Origin: Syntrophomonas sp.
Lineage (GTDB): Bacteria; Bacillota; Syntrophomonadia; Syntrophomonadales; Syntrophomonadaceae
Assembly: GCA_016841875.1 (NCBI GenBank)
Contig: JAENYG010000009.1
Span: forward strand, 1 to 64,000
Reading direction: 5' to 3'
Length of the DNA: 64,000 nt
In this document: piece after piece, positions 40,581 to 48,679 of the stretch
Numbering within the stretch: the first letter of the stretch is position 1
Layout of the letters: each line of letters begins with the position of its first letter
Notes under the pieces: generated by a model
Database searches by the model: none
What the model was told of the DNA's origin: nothing
Seen by the model: only the letters and a program-made list of their open reading frames with translations
Translations under genes and position numbers: made by a program

Positions 40581-41276
40581 TCAAGTGGATCTTCCATACA
40601 GTGCTATATTTAAAACAGAACAGGCATTTTCAGCCTTAATAATATCTCTTTCATTCAAAAATATGTAATAATAAATAGATTTTTCTTTATTGGTATATAT
40701 CCCGCCCAGCTTATCAGCTTCCAGAACATCTATTCTATCCTGACTGGCCTTGCTGCCTTTCAGGTAGCGGTATGACTGGAGACGAGTAATGAATTGGTAT
40801 TTGACTAATCTTTCGAAATGCGATTTTAAACCTATTTCTTTGTAAGGATTGGCTTCTTCATATTTAATAACCGCACTTCCTGATCTGGCCGATGGTAATT
40901 GCTGCGGGTTGGAAGCAGGTTCAGCCAGAGAACGGGTTAGCTGTTTTAGAAGATAATGATTTTCCTGCTTAAGTATGTACGCAATATAAGGATGCAATTC
41001 CACCGGGAATAGCTCGAGCATATCAGGTGTCTTAGCTATTAGGTCAAATAGCTCCGGATTATATATCATGTGGTTAATCAGATCATCTATATCATATTTG
41101 AAATGGGGGATGTATACTGAATAATCCAACCATAAAACTGATGAATATCTATCATAAAATAAATCATAGGACTCTACCGAACTGTTGAGAAGAACATCAA
41201 TATATTTTAAGAGTTCTTCATATTCCTTATCAGTTAATGTTTCCCTTTTATCAAGTTTTCTAAGTATACCTCTCAT
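40581..41276 (-). CDS. uncharacterised first gene of the Hsp70 operon
   Basis: The 231-aa product is not recognised. It begins with a charged helical segment (LRKLDKRETLTDKEYEELLKYI), is rich in Tyr and Leu, and ends with a small alpha/beta part (KLGGIYTNKEKSIYYYIFL). It heads the operon, divergent from the YiiX-like gene, and its stop forms part of the ribosome site of the next gene. Its own ribosome site is weak. Confidence 0.68.
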   Translation of the reverse strand: MRGILRKLDKRETLTDKEYEELLKYIDVLLNSSVESYDLFYDRYSSVLWLDYSVYIPHFKYDIDDLINHMIYNPELFDLIAKTPDMLELFPVELHPYIAYILKQENHYLLKQLTRSLAEPASNPQQLPSARSGSAVIKYEEANPYKEIGLKSHFERLVKYQFITRLQSYRYLKGSKASQDRIDVLEADKLGGIYTNKEKSIYYYIFLNERDIIKAENACSVLNIALYGRST

Positions 41277-41354
41277 TTATCTTACCGCACCAGTTTTTTT
41301 ATATTTTAACCCAATACAAAGACAGTAGGAAGGTTTGTCTGAAAGAAAAAGTGG

Positions 41355-41378
41355 TAATATAGTTTAAATACTATATTA
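41355..41378. promoter_or_regulatory. palindrome in the divergent promoter region
   Basis: TAATATAG and CTATATTA, perfect complements 8 nt apart, lie 18 nt before the YiiX-like start codon and about 80 nt from the divergent operon. They may be an operator, or simply overlapping -10 elements. Confidence 0.4.
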
Positions 41379-41395
41379 TCGACAGAGGTTATAAC

Positions 41396-42019
41396 ATGAA
41401 ATTAAACACCAAATGGTGGAACAAATTCAGTCTAATAGTGTTCCCTTTGTTAATTCTGGTGAATTCAGCACTGCTGGTCAGCGATAACCGCCAGATTTTT
41501 CAGGATAAGGAAGCTGTTATGTATGCCTATATAGATAGTGCATCCCAGGGTAAATTTGGCTATGGGTTTAATGTTCAATACTATAATGATATTTCCTTTG
41601 CTGGACTTGAAGTAGGCGATATCATACTGGGAGGATATCCTGACTGTGCCTACGGGCGGTTTTCTCATGTTGGGATATACAACGGCAATGGACAGGTTAT
41701 AGAAGCTTTTGTGGATTATGGAGTGCACATACGCGCTATCGACCATTTCCGTAACTATACAGAGGTCTGCCTGCTCCGGGTTGAAGCGGATCCAGAGGTA
41801 AAAAAGAAGGCCGCAGAATATGCCGCTGATTTCCAGGGTAAGATGTTTTATCCCCTGGCGTTTAAACCCGGGGACAGGATATGGAATTGCAGTAAGGTTA
41901 TATGGAAAGCATATATGGAGCAAGGAATTGAATTGGATGATCACAGGGATTTATGGATTTCTCCGGATGCTTTCTATTACAGTCCGCATGTTAGTATTAT
42001 TCGGGAGAAAGGAAATTAA
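41396..42019 (+). CDS. YiiX-like exported cysteine peptidase (permuted NlpC/P60 fold)
   Basis: A hydrophobic N-terminal segment (FSLIVFPLLILVNSALLV) anchors or exports the protein. The domain has the permuted papain arrangement: His91 in FSHVGIY, followed by an acidic residue in VIEAFVD, and the nucleophile Cys165 in WNCSKVIWKAYMEQGI. The family cuts amide or lipid-amide bonds in the envelope. At 207 aa it is of normal length. It ends exactly where the next gene starts, so the two are coupled. Confidence 0.85.
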   Translation: MKLNTKWWNKFSLIVFPLLILVNSALLVSDNRQIFQDKEAVMYAYIDSASQGKFGYGFNVQYYNDISFAGLEVGDIILGGYPDCAYGRFSHVGIYNGNGQVIEAFVDYGVHIRAIDHFRNYTEVCLLRVEADPEVKKKAAEYAADFQGKMFYPLAFKPGDRIWNCSKVIWKAYMEQGIELDDHRDLWISPDAFYYSPHVSIIREKGN

Positions 42020-42457
42020 ATGCTGGCGAATGTATTAAGATTATATGTTATTAATATCAGTGCTTTTGGGGCTGGTGTTTTAAGTATCTATTTCCCGGGG
42101 CTGGATATTATCGTTTCGTTTATTTACCTGCTGGTTATTGCCATGGAAGCACGCCGAGCATATGAACTGCCCTTAAACCAAAAGATTATAACGGTCTTAA
42201 TCTGGCAGGCTCCGGCCATCTTTTTTGCCGGAATCTGTATAACTGCTTATAATTTTATGGGCCTTTATGAATATGCTATCTTTATGCTGCAATTCTGGTA
42301 TACTCCCCTGGTAGGTCTGCTGTCCCTGGCCGGCATAACAGTTTATTCTGATAAACCCTTATATTACTATCTTCTGATTTATTTACCTTTTATCAGCTGT
42401 TTTTATTATACTGTCCTGGCATCGATAAATTATAGAAAGTTATTCCACTGTTCATAA
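42020..42457 (+). CDS. small four-helix membrane protein
   Basis: The 145-aa protein is mostly hydrophobic, with about four spans (for example LYVINISAFGAGVLSIYF and LDIIVSFIYLLVIAME). No family is recognised. Its ATG lies directly after the stop of the YiiX-like gene with GGAAATTAA as ribosome site, so it may act with that enzyme. Confidence 0.7.
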   Translation: MLANVLRLYVINISAFGAGVLSIYFPGLDIIVSFIYLLVIAMEARRAYELPLNQKIITVLIWQAPAIFFAGICITAYNFMGLYEYAIFMLQFWYTPLVGLLSLAGITVYSDKPLYYYLLIYLPFISCFYYTVLASINYRKLFHCS

Positions 42458-42474
42458 GATTGCTGACAATAAAA

Positions 42475-42585
42475 AGTCAGTGATACCGTTTCATGTGCTG
42501 CGTATGCAGCGCCTGTCTTTCAAAGAAATTAGATTACCTTAATTAAAAGGAACCGAATCTTTAAAATGTTGCAGTATCACTGACT
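42475..42585. other. folded 111-nt element with 12-bp closing stem
   Basis: AGTCAGTGATAC (42475-42486) and its perfect complement (42574-42585) close a region holding two further hairpins: GCTGC/GCAGC (42497-42510) and AGATT/AATCT (42530-42560). This may be a structured RNA, a miniature inverted-repeat element, or an elaborate terminator. It matches no RNA family I know. Confidence 0.45.
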
Positions 42586-42725
42586 GTAACTTTATTATAT
42601 GCAGGATTCGAAACTCTATCCTGGCAAATAACGGCATTTTTAGAAAGCGGATTTTATTTATTAAGGAAATGAACGGTGTTAGAATATAGTTTAGCGGTTG
42701 AAGCAGTTTGAAGGAGGCACTATGA

Positions 42726-43199
42726 ATGATAAAAATTTCTATACCGGGCCGGCAAATCACTCTAATCTTAGAAAATCTTCTGCTTGATTTAAATGGTACT
42801 CTAGCCGTTGATGGAATATTACTTGATGGCGTTAAAGAGAGGATAGAGATACTTAAAGATAAGCTCAGGATATACATTATTACTGCTGATACTTTTGGAG
42901 CTGGCAGGGATATTGCAAGAGAACTTGGGGTGGAGCTGTTAAAGGTAAGCCCTGAAAATGGAGCGCAGGATAAGCTGGATATTCTTAACACTCTGCAGGC
43001 AGATACTAGTATAGCTGTGGGTAATGGCTATAACGACCGTTTTATGCTTGCTAATGCCGGACTATCCATACTGGTAATAGAAGCCGAAGGGTGTTCAATA
43101 GAGGCTATGCAAGCAGCGGACATTGCAGTTAAGAGTATAATTGATGCCCTGGATCTGCTTATCAATCCTATGCGTATAATAGCTACCCTCAGATCTTAG
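42726..43199 (+). CDS. HAD-family protein of the soluble P-type-ATPase-like group
   Basis: The 157-aa protein begins MIKISIPGR and has HAD motif I as DLNGTLAVDG, where the second acidic residue is Asn23 rather than Asp or Glu; the nucleophile Asp21 is kept. Motif II is ITADTFG, and motif III/IV is VGNGYNDRFML. This matches the small HAD proteins that resemble the P domain of metal ATPases. ATG 42726 is 9 nt from GGAGG; an ATG four bases earlier opens only a short frame. The substrate is unknown. Confidence 0.82.
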   Translation: MIKISIPGRQITLILENLLLDLNGTLAVDGILLDGVKERIEILKDKLRIYIITADTFGAGRDIARELGVELLKVSPENGAQDKLDILNTLQADTSIAVGNGYNDRFMLANAGLSILVIEAEGCSIEAMQAADIAVKSIIDALDLLINPMRIIATLRS

Positions 43200-43262
43200 C
43201 GCTTGGAACAGCGAGATTTATATCTGCCTACGCTATTAAGATCCAAAACATGATACCGGATA

Positions 43263-43322
43263 CAGTATTGGACACAATATTGGACACAATAGTGTATACA
43301 GTAGTGTATACTATTTCAGTTA
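43263..43322. promoter_or_regulatory. array of 12-nt repeats upstream of the hdr-flx operon
   Basis: Four consecutive 12-mers, CAGTATTGGACA, CAATATTGGACA, CAATAGTGTATA and CAGTAGTGTATA, run from 43263 to 43310, followed by a degenerate fifth. The consensus is CARTAKTGKAYA. Perfect TATTG-N4-CAATA dyads are embedded. A TATAAT lies 52 nt downstream at 43374. One-turn spacing suggests cooperative binding of a regulator. Confidence 0.55.
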
Positions 43323-43545
43323 AAAGTACAAATATTAACAAACTCTTAACATTAATATGCGTCATATTTGTATTATAATTTAATAACATGGCATCAAATA
43401 TGGCTGATCCATTAAATATGAATCATTAATAATAGATTATAAGTCAGCGACTGAACAGTAAATTTAAGGCGAGCATTATAAGACGATGCCGTTTTATATA
43501 TAAAAAGAAATACGAAGGATTACAAAGGAAAGGAGAGAAAAGAGC

Positions 43546-44115
43546 ATGAAACAAAATATCACTCTGGCTCCCCCCAGTGCAGAAGATAAGGAATTTATCT
43601 CCCGTATCGAGAGAGAAGCAGACACCAGCATAAGACTGTGTTACCAGTGTGGAAAATGTACCGCCGGATGTCCGGTTGCATTTGCCATGGACAGCCCTCC
43701 CCGGCAGATAATCAGATATTTACAGCTGGGTTTAGTGGAAGAAGTAATGGCAGCAGACAGCATATGGATCTGTGCTACCTGTGAAACATGCTCGGCCCGC
43801 TGTCCAAGGGGAGTAGATATAGCATCATTAATGGATGCATGCAGAAGAGAAGCATTAGCAGCGGGAAGAATAACCGACAAAAAAGTAGCCGTATTTAATG
43901 AAGCTTTTTTGAGTGGGGTCAAGAACTTTGGGAGGACCTATGAAGCAGGCCTATTGCTGCAACATAACCTCAAGACCATGCAGCTCTTAAAAGATGCAGA
44001 ACTTGGTCTGCCCATGATAAAAAGAGGCAAAGTATCGATACTCCCTGAAACGATCAAAGGCAGAGATCAGGTAAAGAAAATATTCCAGCGAATTGAGACA
44101 ATGGGGAGGGAATAA
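43546..44115 (+). CDS. hdrC: heterodisulfide reductase-like iron-sulfur subunit C
   Basis: This electron carrier holds two 4Fe-4S clusters and links HdrA to HdrB. Ligands are Cys32, 35, 38 and 42 (CYQCGKCTAGCP) and Cys76, 79, 82 and 86 (CATCETCSARCPRGVD). At 189 aa it is normal for HdrC. AAAGGAGAG precedes the ATG. It opens the seven-gene hdrCBA-flxDCBA operon, in which all genes touch or overlap. Confidence 0.92.
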   Translation: MKQNITLAPPSAEDKEFISRIEREADTSIRLCYQCGKCTAGCPVAFAMDSPPRQIIRYLQLGLVEEVMAADSIWICATCETCSARCPRGVDIASLMDACRREALAAGRITDKKVAVFNEAFLSGVKNFGRTYEAGLLLQHNLKTMQLLKDAELGLPMIKRGKVSILPETIKGRDQVKKIFQRIETMGRE

Positions 44116-44116
44116 G

Positions 44117-45316
44117 ATGCCTTTAGGGTATTATCCTGGATGTTCAGGAGAAGGAAGCGGAATAGAATATAAAATGTCAACCGAAAAAACTGCAGAGATG
44201 CTGGGGATTGAGCTGCAGGAACTGGAAGACTGGAACTGCTGCGGAGCCACCTCAGCCCATAACACCAACAAATTGCTGTCATTAGCCCTGCCAGCCCGCA
44301 ATCTGGCCATCGCCGAGCGGATGAATTTGGATAGCATTCTGGCACCCTGCGCCGCTTGTTACAGCCGCCATCGGGCCACCGAAGTGCAGGCTCGGGAAGA
44401 TGATGAAATGCGCTTAAAAATTCAGGAAATAATAGATATGGAATTCAAGGCTAAGAGCCGCACCATTTCAGTCTTGGAATGGCTGGTAAATGATATTGGC
44501 ATCGAGAAGATCAAAGAAAAAGTCACCAAGCCTTTAAAAGGCATGAAAGCAGCCTGTTATTATGGATGCTTACTAGTCCGGCCCGAAGAATATACCGGTT
44601 TTGATGACAACGAAGATCCCCAGACCATGGACCAGATAGTAAAAGCCACCGGAGCCCAAGCAGTTGACTGGGCGTATAAAACCGAATGCTGCGGAGCCGC
44701 CCTGGCCACCTCCAGGCCAGAAATCGGAGCCAAAATGATCTACGAAGTGATCCAAAATGCCCGGCAAGCCGGAGCAGAATGTATAGTCACCGCCTGCCCA
44801 TTGTGCATGCTCAATCTGGACATGCGTCAAGCCGGAGCAGGAAAACAATATAGCGTAAACCTGGACATGCCCATCTATTATGTGACCGAACTGGTAGCCC
44901 TGGCCGGAGGATATAGCAACAAAGAAGTAGGGATACCCAAGCACTTTGTAGAAGCAGAGAGCTACCTGGAATCACTGCCGCAGAAAGCGGCCGAGATAGA
45001 AGCAGCCGAAGCAGCCAAACAGGCTAAACCGGGTAAAAAAGCAGCAGCAGCCTCTTCAGGAGCAGACGAGGCTCAGGATGAGGAAGCCAATCAGAAAAAA
45101 ATAGCTGCCATGAAAAAAGGATTTGAGAAGAATCCAGATAAGATGGCCGCCAGAATCATCGAAGATGAAGAACGGGCTAAGATCCTGGCTGAAATAGTAG
45201 CCGGAGATGAAAAGAAGATCAGTAAATTAGCAGAGTTAATGGTCACCGATCCGGAAAAGGCCTTCAAAGTAGCTGATGCCTTTGTTACCGGCGAACTAAA
45301 GAAACGGGAAAAATAG
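44117..45316 (+). CDS. hdrB: heterodisulfide reductase-like subunit B with unusual C-terminal extension
   Basis: HdrB carries the two CCG domains that bind noncubane 4Fe-4S clusters and reduce disulfides: the first ends in DWNCCGATSAH, the second in TECCGAALATS, each with its downstream CxxC-type partner (CAACY, CPLC). Homologs are about 290-300 aa, but this protein is 399 aa. The extra part from about residue 290 is an Ala/Lys-rich linker (AAKQAKPGKKAAAAS) followed by a charged helical module of about 75 residues. ATG 44117 follows GGGAGG 1 nt after hdrC ends. Confidence 0.92.
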   Translation: MPLGYYPGCSGEGSGIEYKMSTEKTAEMLGIELQELEDWNCCGATSAHNTNKLLSLALPARNLAIAERMNLDSILAPCAACYSRHRATEVQAREDDEMRLKIQEIIDMEFKAKSRTISVLEWLVNDIGIEKIKEKVTKPLKGMKAACYYGCLLVRPEEYTGFDDNEDPQTMDQIVKATGAQAVDWAYKTECCGAALATSRPEIGAKMIYEVIQNARQAGAECIVTACPLCMLNLDMRQAGAGKQYSVNLDMPIYYVTELVALAGGYSNKEVGIPKHFVEAESYLESLPQKAAEIEAAEAAKQAKPGKKAAAASSGADEAQDEEANQKKIAAMKKGFEKNPDKMAARIIEDEERAKILAEIVAGDEKKISKLAELMVTDPEKAFKVADAFVTGELKKREK

Positions 45317-45346
45317 ATCAATAGTTGGAAAAGGAGGGAATAGGAG

Positions 45347-47338
45347 ATGAAGAAACGAGCAGGCGTATTTGTTTGCCAGTGCGGAACCAACATCGAAGCC
45401 ACCATTGATACAGAAAAAGTGGCAGAATACGCCAGAACATTACCAGGCGTAGCCTATGCTACCACCTATAAATATATGTGCTCAGATCCCGGCCAGGAAT
45501 TGATAAGAACTGCCATAGAAGAGCATCAGCTGGAACAGATCGTGATTGCATCCTGTTCACCGCGCATGCATGAAAACACCTTCCGCAAGGCAGTAGTGGG
45601 CGGAGGATTGAACGGATATATGTTTGAGATGGTCAATATTCGGGAACAGGATTCCTGGGTACACCATGACCGAGACGCAGCCACCAAAAAAGCTGAAGAT
45701 CTGATAAGAATGGGAGTCAGCAAGGTCTTAAAGAACAAACCGTTACAGGTTTCTACCATACCTATCACCAAGAAAGCCCTGGTCATAGGCGGTGGAATAG
45801 CTGGAATGCAAGCCGCCCTGGATATAGCCGAAGCCGGGCATCAGGTAGTACTAGTAGAGAGAGAAGCCTCCATCGGCGGGAAGATGACCCAACTGGACAA
45901 GACCTTTCCCACCATGGACTGCGCCGCCTGAATAGGCACCCCCAAGATGGTTGCTGTGGCGCAGCATCCTAACATTGAACTGATGACCTATACCGAAGTG
46001 AGCAAAATCTCAGGATATATCGGAAACTTCAACGTGCAGGTAAAAAAGAAAGCTAAATATGTAGACTGGGATCTATGCACCGGCTGTGGTCTGTGCACTG
46101 AAAAATGTCCCACCAAAAAACTGAAAGACGAATTCGATCTGAACATGGGCTTAAGACCCGCGATTCACAAAGTATTCCCCCAGGCGGTACCCGGCAAACC
46201 ATATATAGATCCAGACAACTGCCGGAAGTTGACCGAAGATAAATGTGGGGTCTGTGAAAAGATATGCCCCACCAAAGCGATAAAATTCGATGATAAAGAT
46301 GAATATATAGATCTGGAAATTGGAGCCATCGTTATGGCCACCGGCTATGATCTATTCAACTGGGAAGCAGCTTATGGCGAATATGGATATGGTAAATACC
46401 CGGATGTTATCTCCGGTCTGCATTTCGAAAGACTGGTCAGCGCTGGCGGTCCAACCTCAGGTCACATAAAAAGACCATCGGATGGAAAAGAACCCAAAAG
46501 CGTAGCCTTTATCAAATGTGTAGGTTCCAGAGATGACACCAAGGGCAAGAGCTACTGTTCCAGAGCCTGCTGTATGTATACTGCCAAGCATGCCTACCAG
46601 GTCAAGACCAAGATAGAAGACAGCGAAGCCTATGTATTTTACATGGATGTACGTACGGGCGGAAAGAATTACGAAGAATTCTACCAGCGCTCCCTAAATG
46701 CAGGTGCCACCTATATCCGGGGCCGGGTGAGCAAAATATATCCTAGAGGAGATAAACTGGTATTGAAATCTGAAGATACCCTGATCGGCAGGCCTATCGA
46801 AGTAGAAGCTGATCTGGTAGTCCTGGCAACAGCCATGGTACCTTCAGCAGGATCATTAGATCTGGCTAAAACCATAGGATTTTCCACCGACAAAGATGGA
46901 TGGTATCAGGAAGCTCATCCCAAACTACAGCCGGTAGAAACATTTTCCGCCGGAGTATATCTGGCTGGAGCATGCCAGGGGCCGAAGGATATTCCCGACA
47001 GTGTAGCCCAGGCCAGTGCAGCAGCAGTCAAAGTATGCGGATTGTTCTCCAAGACCGAGTTAGCTACCGAGCCCATGACATCAGAAGTAGATATCAGCAA
47101 GTGCTCGGGATGTGCTCTATGTGTACCTATTTGTCCATATAATGCGATCTCATTAAAAGAAATAAATGAAAGAGGCGGTCATGGTCATGGACCGTTTACC
47201 AGAACGGTAGCTGAGGTGAACAGCAGTTTGTGCCAGGGATGCGGAGCCTGTATTCCTGCCTGCCGGACTGCAGCCTTAAACCTTAAAGGCTATACCGACG
47301 AACAACTTGTATCGGAGGTGGATGCACTGTGTCTATAG
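45347..47338 (+). CDS. hdrA: heterodisulfide reductase-like subunit A, selenocysteine-containing
   Basis: The frame is interrupted once by TGA (45929-45931) and continues in phase to TAG 47338, giving 663 residues with selenocysteine at 195. The surrounding motif is MDCAA-U-IGTPKM; other HdrA proteins have Cys at that place. Before it lies the FAD loop VIGGGIAGM (146-154); after it are ferredoxin motifs CTGCGLCTEKCP, CGVCEKICP, and a C-terminal pair CSGCALCVPICP and CQGCGACIPAC. HdrA is the flavin-based electron-bifurcating centre. Sec-HdrA is known in Methanococcales. It is not a pseudogene: coding continues strongly on both sides. Confidence 0.9.
45949..45969 (+). promoter_or_regulatory. 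SECIS-like hairpin of hdrA
   Basis: 17 nt after the TGA, GGTTGCTG and CAGCATCC pair (one T-T mismatch) around the loop TGGCG. Bacterial SECIS elements sit in this position within the coding sequence and show G residues in the apical loop. Confidence 0.6.
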
Positions 47339-47760
47339 ACAATGAAAAGTGGGAACCCAAAGTGATAGTTTTTGCCTGCAACTGGTGCAGCTATGCAGCC
47401 GCAGACTTAGCCGGCTTAAACCATTTAGAGTATCCTGCTGATGTGCGTATAATCAGAACACCGTGTTCAGGACGCATGGACCCCATGCTGGTTTTAAGAG
47501 CATTTAACCGGGGGGCAGATGGCGTTCTGCTATCCGGGTGACACCCGGGTGACTGCCACTATGGTAGTGGCAATTATTATAACCGCCGTCGGCATACGAT
47601 GATAAAGAGCCTGATGGAATATATCGGCATGGAACCGGAGAGATACCAGACCGCCTGGATATCCGGGGCGGAAGGACCCAAGTTCCAGGAGACCATGATA
47701 AAAGTGGTAGAAGACGTAAAGAAACTGGGACCGAACAGAAAGCTGAGGGATGCGCGATGA
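47329..47760 (+). CDS. mvhD: MvhD/FlxD-type electron-transfer subunit, selenocysteine-containing
   Basis: This 143-residue 2Fe-2S protein passes electrons from the Flx module to HdrA. An in-frame TGA at 47539-47541 encodes selenocysteine 71 in GVLLSG-U-HPGDCHY, exactly where VhuD of Methanococcales has Sec and other MvhD proteins have Cys. Other cysteines are Cys17, Cys20 (FACNWC), Cys46 and Cys76. GTG 47329, 8 nt after GGAGGTG, overlaps the hdrA stop; the TGA stop at 47758 overlaps the next ATG. Simple gene calling would give only a 70-aa fragment. Confidence 0.92.
47554..47572 (+). promoter_or_regulatory. SECIS-like hairpin of mvhD
   Basis: A perfect 7-bp stem TGCCACT/AGTGGCA with the loop ATGGT begins 12 nt after the TGA. 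Size, spacing and the GGU in the loop fit the minimal bacterial SECIS upper stem-loop, which in E. coli fdhF lies about 11 nt after UGA. Confidence 0.78.
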
Positions 47761-48665
47761 AAGAGATCAGTACTAAGATAAAAGAGATTGCGAGCCGGCT
47801 TCTGGCAGACGGTCAAGTTAACGTATTTCTGGCCTGGGAGAAAGGTCCAGAGGATCATCTGACCCATCCGTTAGCGGCCCGGTCGGCTGAAGACGCCCAA
47901 AAAATAGTATTTGATGAATATTCGATTCATAACCTGTCCAATTACCTGCTCAAATTCCGGGACGGGCATGAAAAAATCGGTCTGGTAGTCAAAGGCTGTG
48001 ATTCCCGGGGCATAATCCGTCTCCTGGAAGATAATCAGTTCACCCGTGACCGCCTGTATATCGTGGGAGTTTGCTGCCCGGGCATGAAGGACCCGTTAAA
48101 AGCGATGAAAATCAATTCCGGGCTGCTGCAGGATATAGCTCTTGATGATAAAGCAGACAAGTGCAGTAATTGTGCCTATCCCAATCCAGTCATATATGAC
48201 GAATTATTAGGCAGTGAACAGCAGCCGCATGTGAGTGGTGAACGCAAGGCCCAGGTTGAAGAAATCGAAAACATGAGCCCTGACCAGCGCTATGGATTCT
48301 TCCAAGAGACATTTTCGAAATGTATCCGCTGTTATGCCTGCCGTCAGGCCTGCGTGGCCTGCAACTGCCGCACCTGCATCTTTGATGAGATGAGACCGCA
48401 GTGGGTAGGCCGGGAGAACAACGAAACTGACAACCTGATGTATCACCTGGTCCGTGCTTATCATATGGCCGGTCGGTGTGTGGAATGCGGAGAATGTGAG
48501 CGGGTGTGCCCGGTAGATATCCCCTTGATGCTCATAAACTCCAAATTAGCCAAAGACGTCAACGAATTCTTCGGACCTTATGAAGCCGGCATCAAGTACG
48601 AACAAGACGGAAAGCCAGCTCTAAGCGTATACAGTCTGGAAGATTCGGATGAAGGATTCATATAA
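47757..48665 (+). CDS. FlxC-like iron-sulfur protein (FrhB/FdhB-related)
   Basis: The 302-aa protein resembles the beta subunits of formate dehydrogenases and F420 hydrogenases. It has an N-terminal alpha/beta part with VVKGCDSRGIIRL, a Cys pair in CSNCAYPNP, then a Cys-rich block CIRCYACRQACVACNCRTC and a final CVECGECERVCPVDIP. It would carry two or three 4Fe-4S clusters between FlxA and FlxD. Its ATG overlaps the mvhD stop. The FlxC label follows gene order in hdr-flx clusters and is less sure than the fold. Confidence 0.82.
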   Translation: MKEISTKIKEIASRLLADGQVNVFLAWEKGPEDHLTHPLAARSAEDAQKIVFDEYSIHNLSNYLLKFRDGHEKIGLVVKGCDSRGIIRLLEDNQFTRDRLYIVGVCCPGMKDPLKAMKINSGLLQDIALDDKADKCSNCAYPNPVIYDELLGSEQQPHVSGERKAQVEEIENMSPDQRYGFFQETFSKCIRCYACRQACVACNCRTCIFDEMRPQWVGRENNETDNLMYHLVRAYHMAGRCVECGECERVCPVDIPLMLINSKLAKDVNEFFGPYEAGIKYEQDGKPALSVYSLEDSDEGFI

Positions 48666-48679
48666 AGGGGGGAAGAAGC

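Noticed and set aside
42539-42991. 150-codon minus-strand frame over the HAD gene
   Set aside because: The plus-strand frame has clear HAD motifs and a good ribosome site; the minus frame is its shadow.
45347-47338. hdrA as a pseudogene broken by a stop codon
   Set aside because: Only one TGA interrupts an otherwise perfect family match, it falls on a conserved Cys position, and the same occurs in the adjacent mvhD; selenocysteine explains both.
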